In this document: one piece after another, positions 51,766 through 60,113 of the stretch | How the letters are laid out: each line of letters opens with the position of its first letter | How positions within the stretch are numbered: position 1 is the first letter of the stretch | DNA from: Spirochaetales bacterium | GTDB lineage: Bacteria > Spirochaetota > Spirochaetia > SZUA-6 > RPPD01 | Reading direction: 5' to 3' | NCBI GenBank assembly: GCA_016930675.1 | Contig: JAFGGG010000044.1 | Coordinates: forward strand, 1 to 64,000 | DNA: 64,000 nt | Notes under the pieces: generated by a model | Databases searched by the model: none | The model's input: only the letters and a program-made list of their open reading frames with translations | What the model was told of the DNA's origin: nothing | Program-made: the position numbers and the translations under genes

Positions 51766-51839
51766 TTTTTCCTCCTTTTAAAATTTTAAGGTACTTATAG
51801 CAGTCTACACGGAAAATCTATGCTCTTTTCATAATAAAC

Positions 51840-51868
51840 GTTAAATACATTCCTCCAATGTATTTAAC
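51840..51868. promoter_or_regulatory. perfect 12-bp inverted repeat upstream of the sugar operon
   Basis: GTTAAATACATT and AATGTATTTAAC enclose CCTCC (minus strand GGAGG). On the mRNA strand the loop shows GGAGGAATG, resembling a ribosome site and start, opening only a ten-codon frame. Lies about 75-100 bases before the binding-protein gene. Could be an operator or a regulatory hairpin. The wider gap 51766-52121 otherwise shows only AT-rich sequence and the palindrome at 52026. Confidence 0.6.
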
Positions 51869-52025
51869 ATGTGATTCCAACATAAATTTTTACCTATGTA
51901 TGACTTATATATTATCTGCAAATATCATACCAACTGATCATAAAAGAGTGTATTTTTTAATTATTTATATTATATAGAGTTAACCTATTTATTATAAAGG
52001 CGCGGTTTTGATCATTTATACCTTT

Positions 52026-52061
52026 TACAGTAAGTGTTTAGTTTGATAAACACTTACTGTA
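52026..52061. repeat. perfect 15-bp inverted repeat
   Basis: TACAGTAAGTGTTTA and TAAACACTTACTGTA around the loop GTTTGA. No T-run on either side, so not an intrinsic terminator. It lies about 60 bases after the lipoprotein stop (52122). Adjacent TAGTTGACTAAAC (52062-52074) echoes the loop-flank sequence. Confidence 0.7.
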
Positions 52062-52121
52062 TAGTTGACTAAACAATCAGTAGCGATTTACAAGTTATGA
52101 AAACTTTCCGGATAAACATAC

Positions 52122-52832
52122 CTAAAGGTCGGTAATCCACTCGGCATAATAGATAAATTCTTTTGCCAGCCCCACTACGCATAAATAATGCGACAGCCCG
52201 TCATCAATAGTAAAGATTTGTCCCTGACTATTGGTATTAAAAGGTGTGCGAAAGTATTTATAAACTCCGTATCTTTGTTTTTGCTCATCATAAGACGGGA
52301 AACGGGCGGTTAGCTCCACCCTCCATTTTACAATATAATAGTCCTCTGCTATTTTTACCGGCTTTGCCTGTAAAACAAACACATTGCTGAAATAAAACAG
52401 CCTCGGATTCTCCTTATGTTCGACAACGATTGCTTCTGAAGTATAGCTGCTTTTTATGGTCTTTTGTAAGATATCCCTTTTAATGCATACTGTGATTTTT
52501 TGCATAACCTGTTGTACTTTTTTATTTTCCCGGTAGATGCTTTCAGCTATCTTTAAAGGGGCGCCCGACGCTTTCAAATAACGGTCAAGCATATTCGCGG
52601 CTTCTTTATAACCCAACAGCCTGCCCCCGAACACCAGACTGCCGTATAAATCCTTCAAAAACTCTTTTTCCTCATGTGTAAACTGCTGCTTCTCGATTGC
52701 CTTTTGTTCAAGCAGATCGACTCTGTGCTGCAGCTCTGAAAAATCGCCTGTTGCCAGTTTATAGGCTGTGCAGCCCATTACAAGCGCAGAGAGCAGCACC
52801 AAAATTACAAGTACACTTATATTTCTACGCAT
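52122..52832 (-). CDS. putative lipoprotein
   Basis: About 236 residues from ATG 52832; signal RRNISVLVILVLLSALVMGC with a good lipobox. A coiled segment (FSELQHRVDLLEQKAIEKQQFTHEEKEFLKDLYGSLVFGGRLLGYKEAANML) leads to a beta-rich C-terminal half (AKPVKIAEDYYIVKWRVELTARFPSYDEQKQRYGVYKYF). Function not recognised. Starts 17 bases after the split leucine-rich gene. Upstream extension inside that gene is rejected. Confidence 0.75.
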   Translation of the reverse strand: MRRNISVLVILVLLSALVMGCTAYKLATGDFSELQHRVDLLEQKAIEKQQFTHEEKEFLKDLYGSLVFGGRLLGYKEAANMLDRYLKASGAPLKIAESIYRENKKVQQVMQKITVCIKRDILQKTIKSSYTSEAIVVEHKENPRLFYFSNVFVLQAKPVKIAEDYYIVKWRVELTARFPSYDEQKQRYGVYKYFRTPFNTNSQGQIFTIDDGLSHYLCVVGLAKEFIYYAEWITDL

Positions 52833-52848
52833 CAAGATTAAAACTCCA

Positions 52849-54357
52849 TTAAAAATCACGCCACTGGTCGAACCATCCTGTATAGGGCTTCTGATCGAAT
52901 GTATGGCCTGCTTTTTCCAGCAGCAGCGCGTAGACGTCACCGACCTCTTCGCGCTCAATGGTCTCTAAGATTTGTTTTTCATGGATTTTATTAAAACTCT
53001 GCACAAAGTCAGATAAAATCTCTTTAAAGTCATTATCATTAGAGCGCGTTTTTAGTAATCTCATAATTCTGCTGCAAGCTTGCTTATAAGCATTAAACGC
53101 GGTTTTGGCACACGAGCTTTTCATTCCCTCTCTACCATCCCAGCCGCGGAAAGGATTGTTCATGTTTGCTTCCAGCCAGTCTTCACTGCGTGCCTTGGAG
53201 ATATGCAAATTTGGACAGTCCTTTAATTTTTCCTGCAGTGTTTTTTTGGCATGGGCCGGGAAACTTGTGATGTAAACTGTGTATAAATCCGGCAGCTGCT
53301 TGGTGTCAGGAAAATCATCTCCCCTAAAGCCGAAGATATCATGTAGAAATACGGACTCAAGTGTTTTTATCTTGTCAAGCATGTGGATATTCCGGATATT
53401 TCCCGGTACGCCGCTTATCCTGAGCGAACGTAATCGCGGGTAGTATGAGCTTATGCTTTGAATATCAATACCGGAGACATTTTTAAACCCAAGATCCGTC
53501 AGCCGGGGAAGGTTAAAATCAGGCAGTTCCTGATCCTTCATATCAAGATATATTCTCAGCAAACGGCCCTCCTGCGGGTGGTCTATATGTATTTTTTTTA
53601 GGGGCGTGCTTCCGGAAATTTCAAGGGATTTCACGTCTTTATTCAAACGGATGACACATGTTCCCGTATTTATTTCTATCGCAAAATTTTGCAGATGTGT
53701 CTTTCTGATGTCGATATCATTTTGATTGTGCCCACTCCACTTCAAAGTTTTAATCAGCCTGCGTGATTCAAGATATTCAATAACATTTTCATCATTTCCT
53801 TCATACATTATTTCTCTGAGAGCACCCAGCTTGTCCAATTCCTGCCAATTCTCGACATTCGCTTTAGGAGATACAGCGATCCACCATGAGTCGGCTCTTT
53901 CATTCCTTCCATTGATCTTCACGAGCTCACGCATGCTTAAAGCCTTGGCTTTTTTATAGTTTGTACGTTCCTGTTCCGGACACTGCCGCCACTCATAATC
54001 GAATTCCGCACTATGCTAATCAGTGGGCCAGCTGCCATAAGCATTTATTTCTATCCTCTCTAAAGGCTCAGCATTCCCTATAAAAACAAATTGACTGGGA
54101 ACATACACCGTCTCTGCGTAAAGACAACTAAATTCATTGTGCCAACCCCCAAAAGACTTTATAAACGGTTTTAAATCGGGTATGTCTTTTTCTACCGGTG
54201 GATTATCATCAAACCAGTCCAATGTTAAAACTCCGGCCCGCTCTTCCCGAATATCGATAACCTGATACGCACACCACTTGTCGTACTTAAGGGAACGTAT
54301 GCAGTAGATATCGCCTACTTGCGTTTTTCTAAACCGATTACTCACTATAATCTCCAC
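52849..54357 (-). pseudogene. Imm26-like / leucine-rich protein interrupted by an in-frame amber codon
   Basis: Two open frames are in the same register: 54357-54016 (113 residues) and 54015-52849 (388 residues), separated only by TAG at 54016-54018. The first piece (RKTQVGDIYCIRSLKYDKWCAYQVIDIREERAG) resembles Imm26-type immunity domains; after the TAG the frame runs on with HSAEFDYEWRQCPEQERTNYKKAKAL, which normally follows WP in that domain and has no start codon of its own. The second piece continues with leucine-rich-like strands (LRSLRISGVPGNIRNIHMLDKIKTLESVFL) and a C-terminal NNPFRGWDGREGMKSS region. A 502-residue protein was evidently split by one base change (CAG/TGG to TAG). Confidence 0.65.
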
Positions 54358-54907
54358 AATTAAACTCTATTATAAATTCCATCCATCTCAATTCTCTGAA
54401 TTTTTCCAGCTTATTAATAAGCTGCCCATGCATTTCTTCATTATATTCTATTTTTATTACGTAAACCTGCCTTCCTTCATAAAAAAGTTCATGCGGTGCT
54501 TTCCGCTGCTCAAAGCGGGCGATCTGCGCCAGCGAAATCAGGTGGCCTTGCTTGGTTTCAATACGTATGTTCTGAAGATCCTTGATATTATCCTGCTCCG
54601 ATATCTGTTTTTTAATTTGCCGCGAAACTTCCTCTTCAACCAATCCATAGGCTTCCATTTTCTTTTTATCATATATAATGTCAATGATAGATTCGGGCAG
54701 GCCCAGGATTTCAGCTTTATGAACGTAATCGATTTTTTTAAGCTCTTGCTTTAAGTCTTCAAGTATTCCGCGGGGAGGCACCGTATGCCTATCAAATATT
54801 AATGAAACACAACCTGCGGATTCCTTGCGGCAATCAACAAACATCAGGCAGGCAGCGAGCAAGAGAACCAGGTATATTTTACCGGGGCGATTTTTAACCG
54901 AGATCAT
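54338..54907 (-). CDS. lipoprotein resembling an RND-pump porter subdomain
   Basis: About 189 residues from ATG 54907. Signal KNRPGKIYLVLLLAACLMFVDC. The rest echoes the RND (AcrB/CusA) porter domain: AEILGLPESIIDIIYDKKKMEAYGLVEEEVSRQIKKQI (the 'R/K..A...GLs..dV' helix), IRIETKQGHLISLAQIARFEQRKAPHELFYEGRQVYVIKIEYNE (G-hairpin followed by LsdvA). No transmembrane bundle is present. Its 3' end overlaps the Imm26-like gene by 20 bases. Start is uncertain; ATG 54949 is also possible and lies in the short repeat. Confidence 0.6.
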   Translation of the reverse strand: MISVKNRPGKIYLVLLLAACLMFVDCRKESAGCVSLIFDRHTVPPRGILEDLKQELKKIDYVHKAEILGLPESIIDIIYDKKKMEAYGLVEEEVSRQIKKQISEQDNIKDLQNIRIETKQGHLISLAQIARFEQRKAPHELFYEGRQVYVIKIEYNEEMHGQLINKLEKFRELRWMEFIIEFNCGDYSE

Positions 54908-54941
54908 AATGCATAAGATTATACTCCCAAAAAATATATCT

Positions 54942-54975
54942 ATCAACATACCCCCATAGGTGGCGGCTTTTCGGA
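54942..54975. repeat. short hairpin repeat, copy 2
   Basis: ATACCCCCATAGGTGGCGGC followed by TTTT. Minus-strand frame KAATYGGM parallels KATTYGGG of the copy at 32014-32055. Region 55010-55145 upstream of the exosortase gene otherwise holds only a possible TATACT at 55129-55134. Confidence 0.45.
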
Positions 54976-55145
54976 AGTAAAGTACGGCCGCAGATAAAGG
55001 TCCGGGCACAAAGACCGCAGCGGCAGGTTAATAATAGGGCGCAGCATATGTATAACGGTTGTGCGGAAAAAGTCACTTTTTTGCCGTGTTGTACTAAAGT
55101 ATGGCCACTGTTTTGTCATAATTCGAAGGTATACTTATTCGCAGT

Positions 55146-55691
55146 ATGTACAATACCAGATCTGAAAAACTGAAATCCGCTTTGTGCATCATTCTCTTAA
55201 GCATCCTCTTAAAACTTTTGCACTGTCTATTTCAGTCCGCAGGGGCGGAAATTTACCTGTTAAAGATGATAGCGGATATAACAGGAACCATCACCGGAAC
55301 GGTTTTTTCAGAAGCAACCGGTTCGGAGTATGTATCCGATAACGGTCTGTTTATAATTTCGTCCGCCTGTTCCGGCTGGCGCCTGTTTCTACTCTACTTT
55401 TTATACGGCCACCTGTATTATTTTATTCTTACATCCGGATCAGCAATGTGCCCGGCCGGCTTCTTAAAAAAAACATGCTTTATATATCTGTTTTCTTTTT
55501 GGATAAATATTCTACGAATAGTCTTTTTTATTCAATTCCATTTTTTATTGATAAGCGGCGCTAATTACCTCTTCAGCCACGCGCTTATCTCAATGCTGAT
55601 CGCGGTATGCGGTTATGTAATGTTAATCATAATTATCAGCAAGAAAGGGGAACCACAGTATGAACATAGCAAACAGCTTATTTTTCAGTAA
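55146..55691 (+). CDS. xrtK: minimal exosortase (XrtK-like) membrane cysteine protease/transpeptidase
   Basis: 181 residues, five or six helices. The exosortase triad is in order: ISSACSGWRLFLLYF (Cys 75 in SACSG), FWINILRIVFFIQF (Arg 124 in NxxR), LFSHALISMLIAV (His 145). The protein is much shorter than XrtA (about 290), as in exosortase K. It cleaves C-terminal sorting signals of the PEP-CTERM type and hands the protein to a glycolipid or other acceptor. The start of the next gene lies inside it (32-base overlap), and that gene ends with a matching signal. No other sorting substrate is seen in the window. Confidence 0.9.
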   Translation: MYNTRSEKLKSALCIILLSILLKLLHCLFQSAGAEIYLLKMIADITGTITGTVFSEATGSEYVSDNGLFIISSACSGWRLFLLYFLYGHLYYFILTSGSAMCPAGFLKKTCFIYLFSFWINILRIVFFIQFHFLLISGANYLFSHALISMLIAVCGYVMLIIIISKKGEPQYEHSKQLIFQ

Positions 55692-58467
55692 AACCAGAAC
55701 AAGAATCCTCATTATACTCATCCCCCGTTTACTCGTCATCCTATTTTTATTAGTGCAGGAAACATTCTGGCACGAAGGTACGTTTTTAAAGGACCTCATG
55801 CCTCTGTCCATATTAATTGCTGCCGATTTACTCGTCAGTATATTTTACACATTTCAACCGTTTAAAAAAATCTTTAAAACATGCGGTCGCACGCTCACGG
55901 ATACGCTTTTCTTTTTTTACTCGGTAATAGTCTGTTATTTTATGGTTTTTTCAATCTCCATGCCGCGCTTATTCGGCCCCAGCGAAAATCCGTATGAGAA
56001 CATATTGATTGTGGCAATTATCCAGCTGATCTCATTAGGATTTTTGTTCTCCAATCTCTCTTTAAGGCTGATTCCGAAAAACTTTAGCAAACGCCCTTAT
56101 CTTCCTTTGGGCTTAGGTGTGCTGTCTTTTGTTTTGAGTTTCTTACTTCAAAGCGTGATCCAATCCGTTTTTAATACGGTAATCAATAATATATCCGTCC
56201 ATGTAGCAGCATTATGCATGATATTCTATTGCATAACCGTTTTTTATCTATTATATAGCGGCTGCTGGTTGTGCTACAGGAAATATCTGAGAACTTATAA
56301 ACCGGCTCAGGTACTACTTAAAATATTCACCGCCTTGGGTCTGGTACTGATCATTCTGCTGACCGTAATTTTCCAAAAAGACTATTCACCATTTAATGTT
56401 ATGGGTTTTCTGGCACCGGGCATGTTCAGACTGCTGATTGAATACAGTCTCCTGTGGATCTGTTTTTTTATCGGCATGACCGGGCTGACTATGACTTCCG
56501 CGCTAAAAAACAATCTTCTAAAAAAAATAGTATTCGCGCTTTTATGCATCTCACTGCCCATTAATCTGTACATCGCCATTGTGCTGCTGCCTGTTTTAGC
56601 TCTCATTCCGTTTTTAGCGGTTTTTTACCCGATAATCCTACTGTATTTTTTCTTTTACCTGTTATTAATCTTTCACGTACAGGCATTATTCCGCATTAAG
56701 CAGGCCCTTACTTCCGGACAAGGCACACCCCTGGCACAAGCCGGGTTTGTATCGCGGGTAATCCTTCTGATGTTGATTATTCCTTTAGGTACGGTTAGCA
56801 ATGCTTTTTTGGATAAGGCGGTCTTACACCAGGCGTATTACAGTATGTACAACTCCGACACAATCATCCGTCTGGACGGAGGCCGTTTGCAGAGCGTGCT
56901 CGATGAATTCAGCAACAGGCGCAGAGATTCTTACCTTCCGTTTATCACTCCGCTGCGCAGAGCGCTTATTCTGGAAAATAAAAATCTGGACAGGAAAGAA
57001 GCATATAAGCTGTACCGGTTTTTCCTGGGATATCAGAATATCACGTATAGTCCGGATGAACAGGTGGTCTGGCCGCGGCAGGTTCTGATCCGTGATGTAC
57101 GGGAAATCGGTTTTTCCGCGCACGGTTCGTATATGCAGAGCAAGGTGCTGATTGAAATCGAAAATCCGAATCAGTTTACGGATGAGTTTTATCAGGTTTT
57201 TGAAATTCCACCGGACGTTTTCATTACCGATTTATCACTCTGGATAGGTGACTCTGAAACAAAGGGTTTGTTGGCCAGGAAAGAGCCGGCGCTTACGGTG
57301 TATACCAACATAATACGGGCATTGCGAGATCCGGCTCTTTTGATGTATCAGAATGACGGCAGCTGCTCGTTGCGGGTATTCCCGGTAGAAGCAAGGCAAA
57401 AAAGGCGGGCGGCAATTACATTCTGCTACAGGCAACCGTTTGTATTTACCTTCGACTCCAAACTCATCAGAATCGATCACAGCTTAATTGAGCAGCCCCG
57501 GTTTGAAGGGGAAAACAAACAGCCGGACATTGATCCTGCTGTCAGCAACAGCATGTACAGAGGCCGGACAGAGCAGGTGCTTCATTTCATTGTTGATTAC
57601 TCGGAGAACGCGGATATCTCCATAGAACAAGCGGCTGATATAATCCAAGATCTGCTCGGTGAAAATGAGTGGCGGGGCCGGGTTCGTTTTTCCCTGGCCA
57701 ACTATAATTGGAAAACATACGATTCCCTGGACCACTTAATCCACGCTCCTTCCGCGCATGCCCTTGCATTCCGGCGGCAGGGAGCTTTTGTGTACTCCCG
57801 CGTGCTGACAGGCCTGCTGCGGGAATATGACCGCACCACACAGACTCCCCGCTTTGTCATAATCAGCAATACAAACCAGCTGTGGCTGATTCATTCTTCA
57901 CTGCTGCCTTATAAACTGAATTATCCCGCGTTGCGCCAGGCGTACAGACTTGACAGTGAAGGAAATCTTTACAAGTTTTCTATGTATGCCCTCCGCAATG
58001 AAAAGCAATGCGATTCTCTAACTGATGACGATTACGCTACTCCGGTAATCATGGAAAACAGGCTCACGGCACAAAGAGATAATCTATTTCCGGTGATTTC
58101 AGAATACGCTCAAAATTCCATCGCGGAAATAATGCGGCAAAACACTCACCTTGACGCATGGGAAACCAACGCCCTGCTTTTTGCACTGTGGAGTCGCGGA
58201 GAAATACTGCATGACGGAGATCCCGCCAGATATGAACAGTTGGGCCGCTACGCTCAAAAACAAGACTTGCTCATGCCTTTTTTGAGTTATATTGTATTAG
58301 AAAACACGGATCAGGAAAACATCCTCAAAGAATTAGACAAGAACGCGGCCCAGGCGACATTGCTCTCCGACGGAAAGCTAAAATCCGTGAACATGACCGA
58401 ACCTCCTCTTTTCCCGTTTTTTATCGCATTGATTGTCATTTTGTTCGTACCAATAAAAAAGCGATAG
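55660..58467 (+). CDS. MSEP-CTERM-type exosortase substrate with multi-helix N-terminus and VIT-like domain
   Basis: 935 residues. About ten helices in residues 1-400; a large extracytoplasmic region with a VIT-like part (VREIGFSAHGSYMQSKVLIEIENP...VYTNIIRALRDPALL...CSLRVFPVEARQKRRAAITFCY); C-terminal MTEP (912-915), a 13-residue hydrophobic stretch and VPIKKR. That tripartite end is the sorting signal of the MSEP-CTERM family (here MTEP), known from memory as the single partner of exosortase K; a length near 930 is also typical. Translationally coupled to the exosortase. Function unknown. Confidence 0.88.
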   Translation: MNIANSLFFSKTRTRILIILIPRLLVILFLLVQETFWHEGTFLKDLMPLSILIAADLLVSIFYTFQPFKKIFKTCGRTLTDTLFFFYSVIVCYFMVFSISMPRLFGPSENPYENILIVAIIQLISLGFLFSNLSLRLIPKNFSKRPYLPLGLGVLSFVLSFLLQSVIQSVFNTVINNISVHVAALCMIFYCITVFYLLYSGCWLCYRKYLRTYKPAQVLLKIFTALGLVLIILLTVIFQKDYSPFNVMGFLAPGMFRLLIEYSLLWICFFIGMTGLTMTSALKNNLLKKIVFALLCISLPINLYIAIVLLPVLALIPFLAVFYPIILLYFFFYLLLIFHVQALFRIKQALTSGQGTPLAQAGFVSRVILLMLIIPLGTVSNAFLDKAVLHQAYYSMYNSDTIIRLDGGRLQSVLDEFSNRRRDSYLPFITPLRRALILENKNLDRKEAYKLYRFFLGYQNITYSPDEQVVWPRQVLIRDVREIGFSAHGSYMQSKVLIEIENPNQFTDEFYQVFEIPPDVFITDLSLWIGDSETKGLLARKEPALTVYTNIIRALRDPALLMYQNDGSCSLRVFPVEARQKRRAAITFCYRQPFVFTFDSKLIRIDHSLIEQPRFEGENKQPDIDPAVSNSMYRGRTEQVLHFIVDYSENADISIEQAADIIQDLLGENEWRGRVRFSLANYNWKTYDSLDHLIHAPSAHALAFRRQGAFVYSRVLTGLLREYDRTTQTPRFVIISNTNQLWLIHSSLLPYKLNYPALRQAYRLDSEGNLYKFSMYALRNEKQCDSLTDDDYATPVIMENRLTAQRDNLFPVISEYAQNSIAEIMRQNTHLDAWETNALLFALWSRGEILHDGDPARYEQLGRYAQKQDLLMPFLSYIVLENTDQENILKELDKNAAQATLLSDGKLKSVNMTEPPLFPFFIALIVILFVPIKKR

Positions 58468-58527
58468 CATCAGATACTTTTTTATGGCACAATGCAGAAA
58501 GAATTCCTTAGCAGGAGGTATGGGAAT

Positions 58528-58836
58528 ATGTTCATAGTCCATGTTTTCGTACATGTCAAAGAAAATCAGATAGACGATTTCAAAAGCGCTACCCTGGAAA
58601 ACGCCGCCAATAGCGTGCAGGAACAGGGAATCGCCCGTTTCGACGTGCTTCAGCAGCAGGACGATCCGTCACGCTTTGTGCTGGTGGAAGTATACCGCAC
58701 AGACGCCGATCCCGCACGGCATAAAGAGACGGCTCATTATCTCAAGTGGCGCCAAACCGTAGCTCCCATGATGGCGGAAGAGCGCGGCAGTATAAAATAT
58801 CGCAACCTTTATCCCGACGAAGCCGGCTGGGATTAA
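58528..58836 (+). CDS. antibiotic biosynthesis monooxygenase (ABM)-domain protein
   Basis: 102 residues from ATG 58528, with AGGAGG 9 bases before it. [77 protein letters not shown] is the ferredoxin-like ABM/LsrG/YgiN fold. Members are cofactor-free oxygenases or isomerases; E. coli LsrG processes a signalling sugar. The next gene starts 1 base after the stop, so the two proteins work together. Confidence 0.9.
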   Translation: MFIVHVFVHVKENQIDDFKSATLENAANSVQEQGIARFDVLQQQDDPSRFVLVEVYRTDADPARHKETAHYLKWRQTVAPMMAEERGSIKYRNLYPDEAGWD

Positions 58837-58837
58837 G

Positions 58838-59992
58838 ATGACCTTTGAGTTTGCCACGACACGGCGCATTATCTTCGGCCCGGAATCGAGCGCCCAGATC
58901 GCAGTATGTGCCAAACAGTTCGGAGAGCGCATCCTGTTTATCTGCGGCCGTTCCAAAGCACGGACAGCCGGTATTAAAAACCAGTTGCAGAATCATAATC
59001 TCACTGTTGTCCCATTTCAGGTGACTCATGAACCCACCGTTGAGATAATCACTCAGGCCGCAGAACTTGTCCGTAAACAGAGCTGTGATGCCGTTATCGC
59101 CGTAGGCGGCGGCAGTGTATTGGACACGGGCAAAGCGGCGGCGGCACTCGCCGCCAATCCCGGAGATTTGCTTGATTACCTTGAGGTTATCGGACGAGGC
59201 AATCCGCTTAAGCATCCGGCGCTGCCCTGCATAGCGGTGCCCACGACCGCGGGAACGGGAAGCGAAGTAACGAAAAATTCCGTGATCAGCTCCCCCGAAC
59301 ACGGAGTAAAAGTGAGCCTGCGTAGTAATCTGATGTATCCCGCCATTGCCCTGGTTGATCCGGTGCTAACATATTCTCTGCCGCCTGAACTTACGGCCAC
59401 AACCGGGCTGGATGCTTTTACCCAGCTGATAGAAGCCTTTGTCACTCTTAAAGCCAATCCGTTCACGGACGCCTTGTGCCGTGAGGGCATAAACCGTATA
59501 AGCCACGCTTTACCCAGGGCGGTCGAGCACGGCAACGACAGTCAGGCACGGGAGGATATGTGTCTGGCAAGCCTGTTTAGCGGTTTGGCCTTGTCCAATG
59601 CCAAACTGGGAGCTGTGCACGGCTTTGCCGGACCTTTGGGGGGGATGATTAACGCGGCCCACGGCGCTATCTGCGCGAGTCTGCTCGCTCAAACCATAGA
59701 AATCAATGTAAAAGCGCTGAAATCCCGCGCTCCGGAATCTCCGCAGCTTGCTCGCTTTAAAGAACTGGCCGTGCTCTTAACGGGCAGTCCCTCTGCCCGG
59801 GCGGAGGACGCCGTTGACCGGATAAAAAAGCTGTGCGGGTCCTTTGCTGTTCCCCGGCTTCAAGACTTGGGCCTTGCTGAAAATGATTTTGCCGCCGCCG
59901 TACGAAAGGCTAAAAAATCAAGCAGTATGAAAGGAAATCCTATTGAACTCACAGATGCTGAACTTCTTTCTATTATAGAGACTGCCTATTGA
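58838..59992 (+). CDS. iron-containing alcohol dehydrogenase
   Basis: 384 residues, type III. NAD-binding DAVIAVGGGSVLDTGKAAAAL (GGGSxxD), metal ligands in LDAFTQLIEAFVT (Asp, His-equivalent region shows Asp-Ala-Phe-Thr-Gln), HGFAGPLGGMINAAHGAICASLL (two His). The first metal His of typical members (DALTHAIE) is Gln here, so the metal or activity may differ. With the ABM protein it forms a two-gene unit common in environmental bacteria. Terminated by 60001-60065. Confidence 0.88.
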   Translation: MTFEFATTRRIIFGPESSAQIAVCAKQFGERILFICGRSKARTAGIKNQLQNHNLTVVPFQVTHEPTVEIITQAAELVRKQSCDAVIAVGGGSVLDTGKAAAALAANPGDLLDYLEVIGRGNPLKHPALPCIAVPTTAGTGSEVTKNSVISSPEHGVKVSLRSNLMYPAIALVDPVLTYSLPPELTATTGLDAFTQLIEAFVTLKANPFTDALCREGINRISHALPRAVEHGNDSQAREDMCLASLFSGLALSNAKLGAVHGFAGPLGGMINAAHGAICASLLAQTIEINVKALKSRAPESPQLARFKELAVLLTGSPSARAEDAVDRIKKLCGSFAVPRLQDLGLAENDFAAAVRKAKKSSSMKGNPIELTDAELLSIIETAY

Positions 59993-60000
59993 CATTGCAC

Positions 60001-60065
60001 ATACCGCCAGTAATGCTGGTGGTATGTAAGGCGAAAAAGCCGTCCCTTTTGGCGGCGGCTTTTTT
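60001..60065 (+). terminator. tandem hairpins and intrinsic terminator
   Basis: First hairpin ATACCGCCAG-TAATG-CTGGTGGTAT (60001-60025), one G-T pair. Second AAAAAGCCG/CGGCTTTTT (60034-60065) with a T-run, a bidirectional-looking terminator after the alcohol dehydrogenase gene. Confidence 0.8.
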
Positions 60066-60113
60066 AAAAGTGCAACAAGCTTAAGCTAAAAAGAAGATAA
60101 GGGGGAATACCAT

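Noticed and set aside
54016..54018. TAG read as pyrrolysine or programmed readthrough
   Set aside because: No pyl genes or other in-frame TAG genes in the window; a nonsense mutation is simpler, though not disproved.
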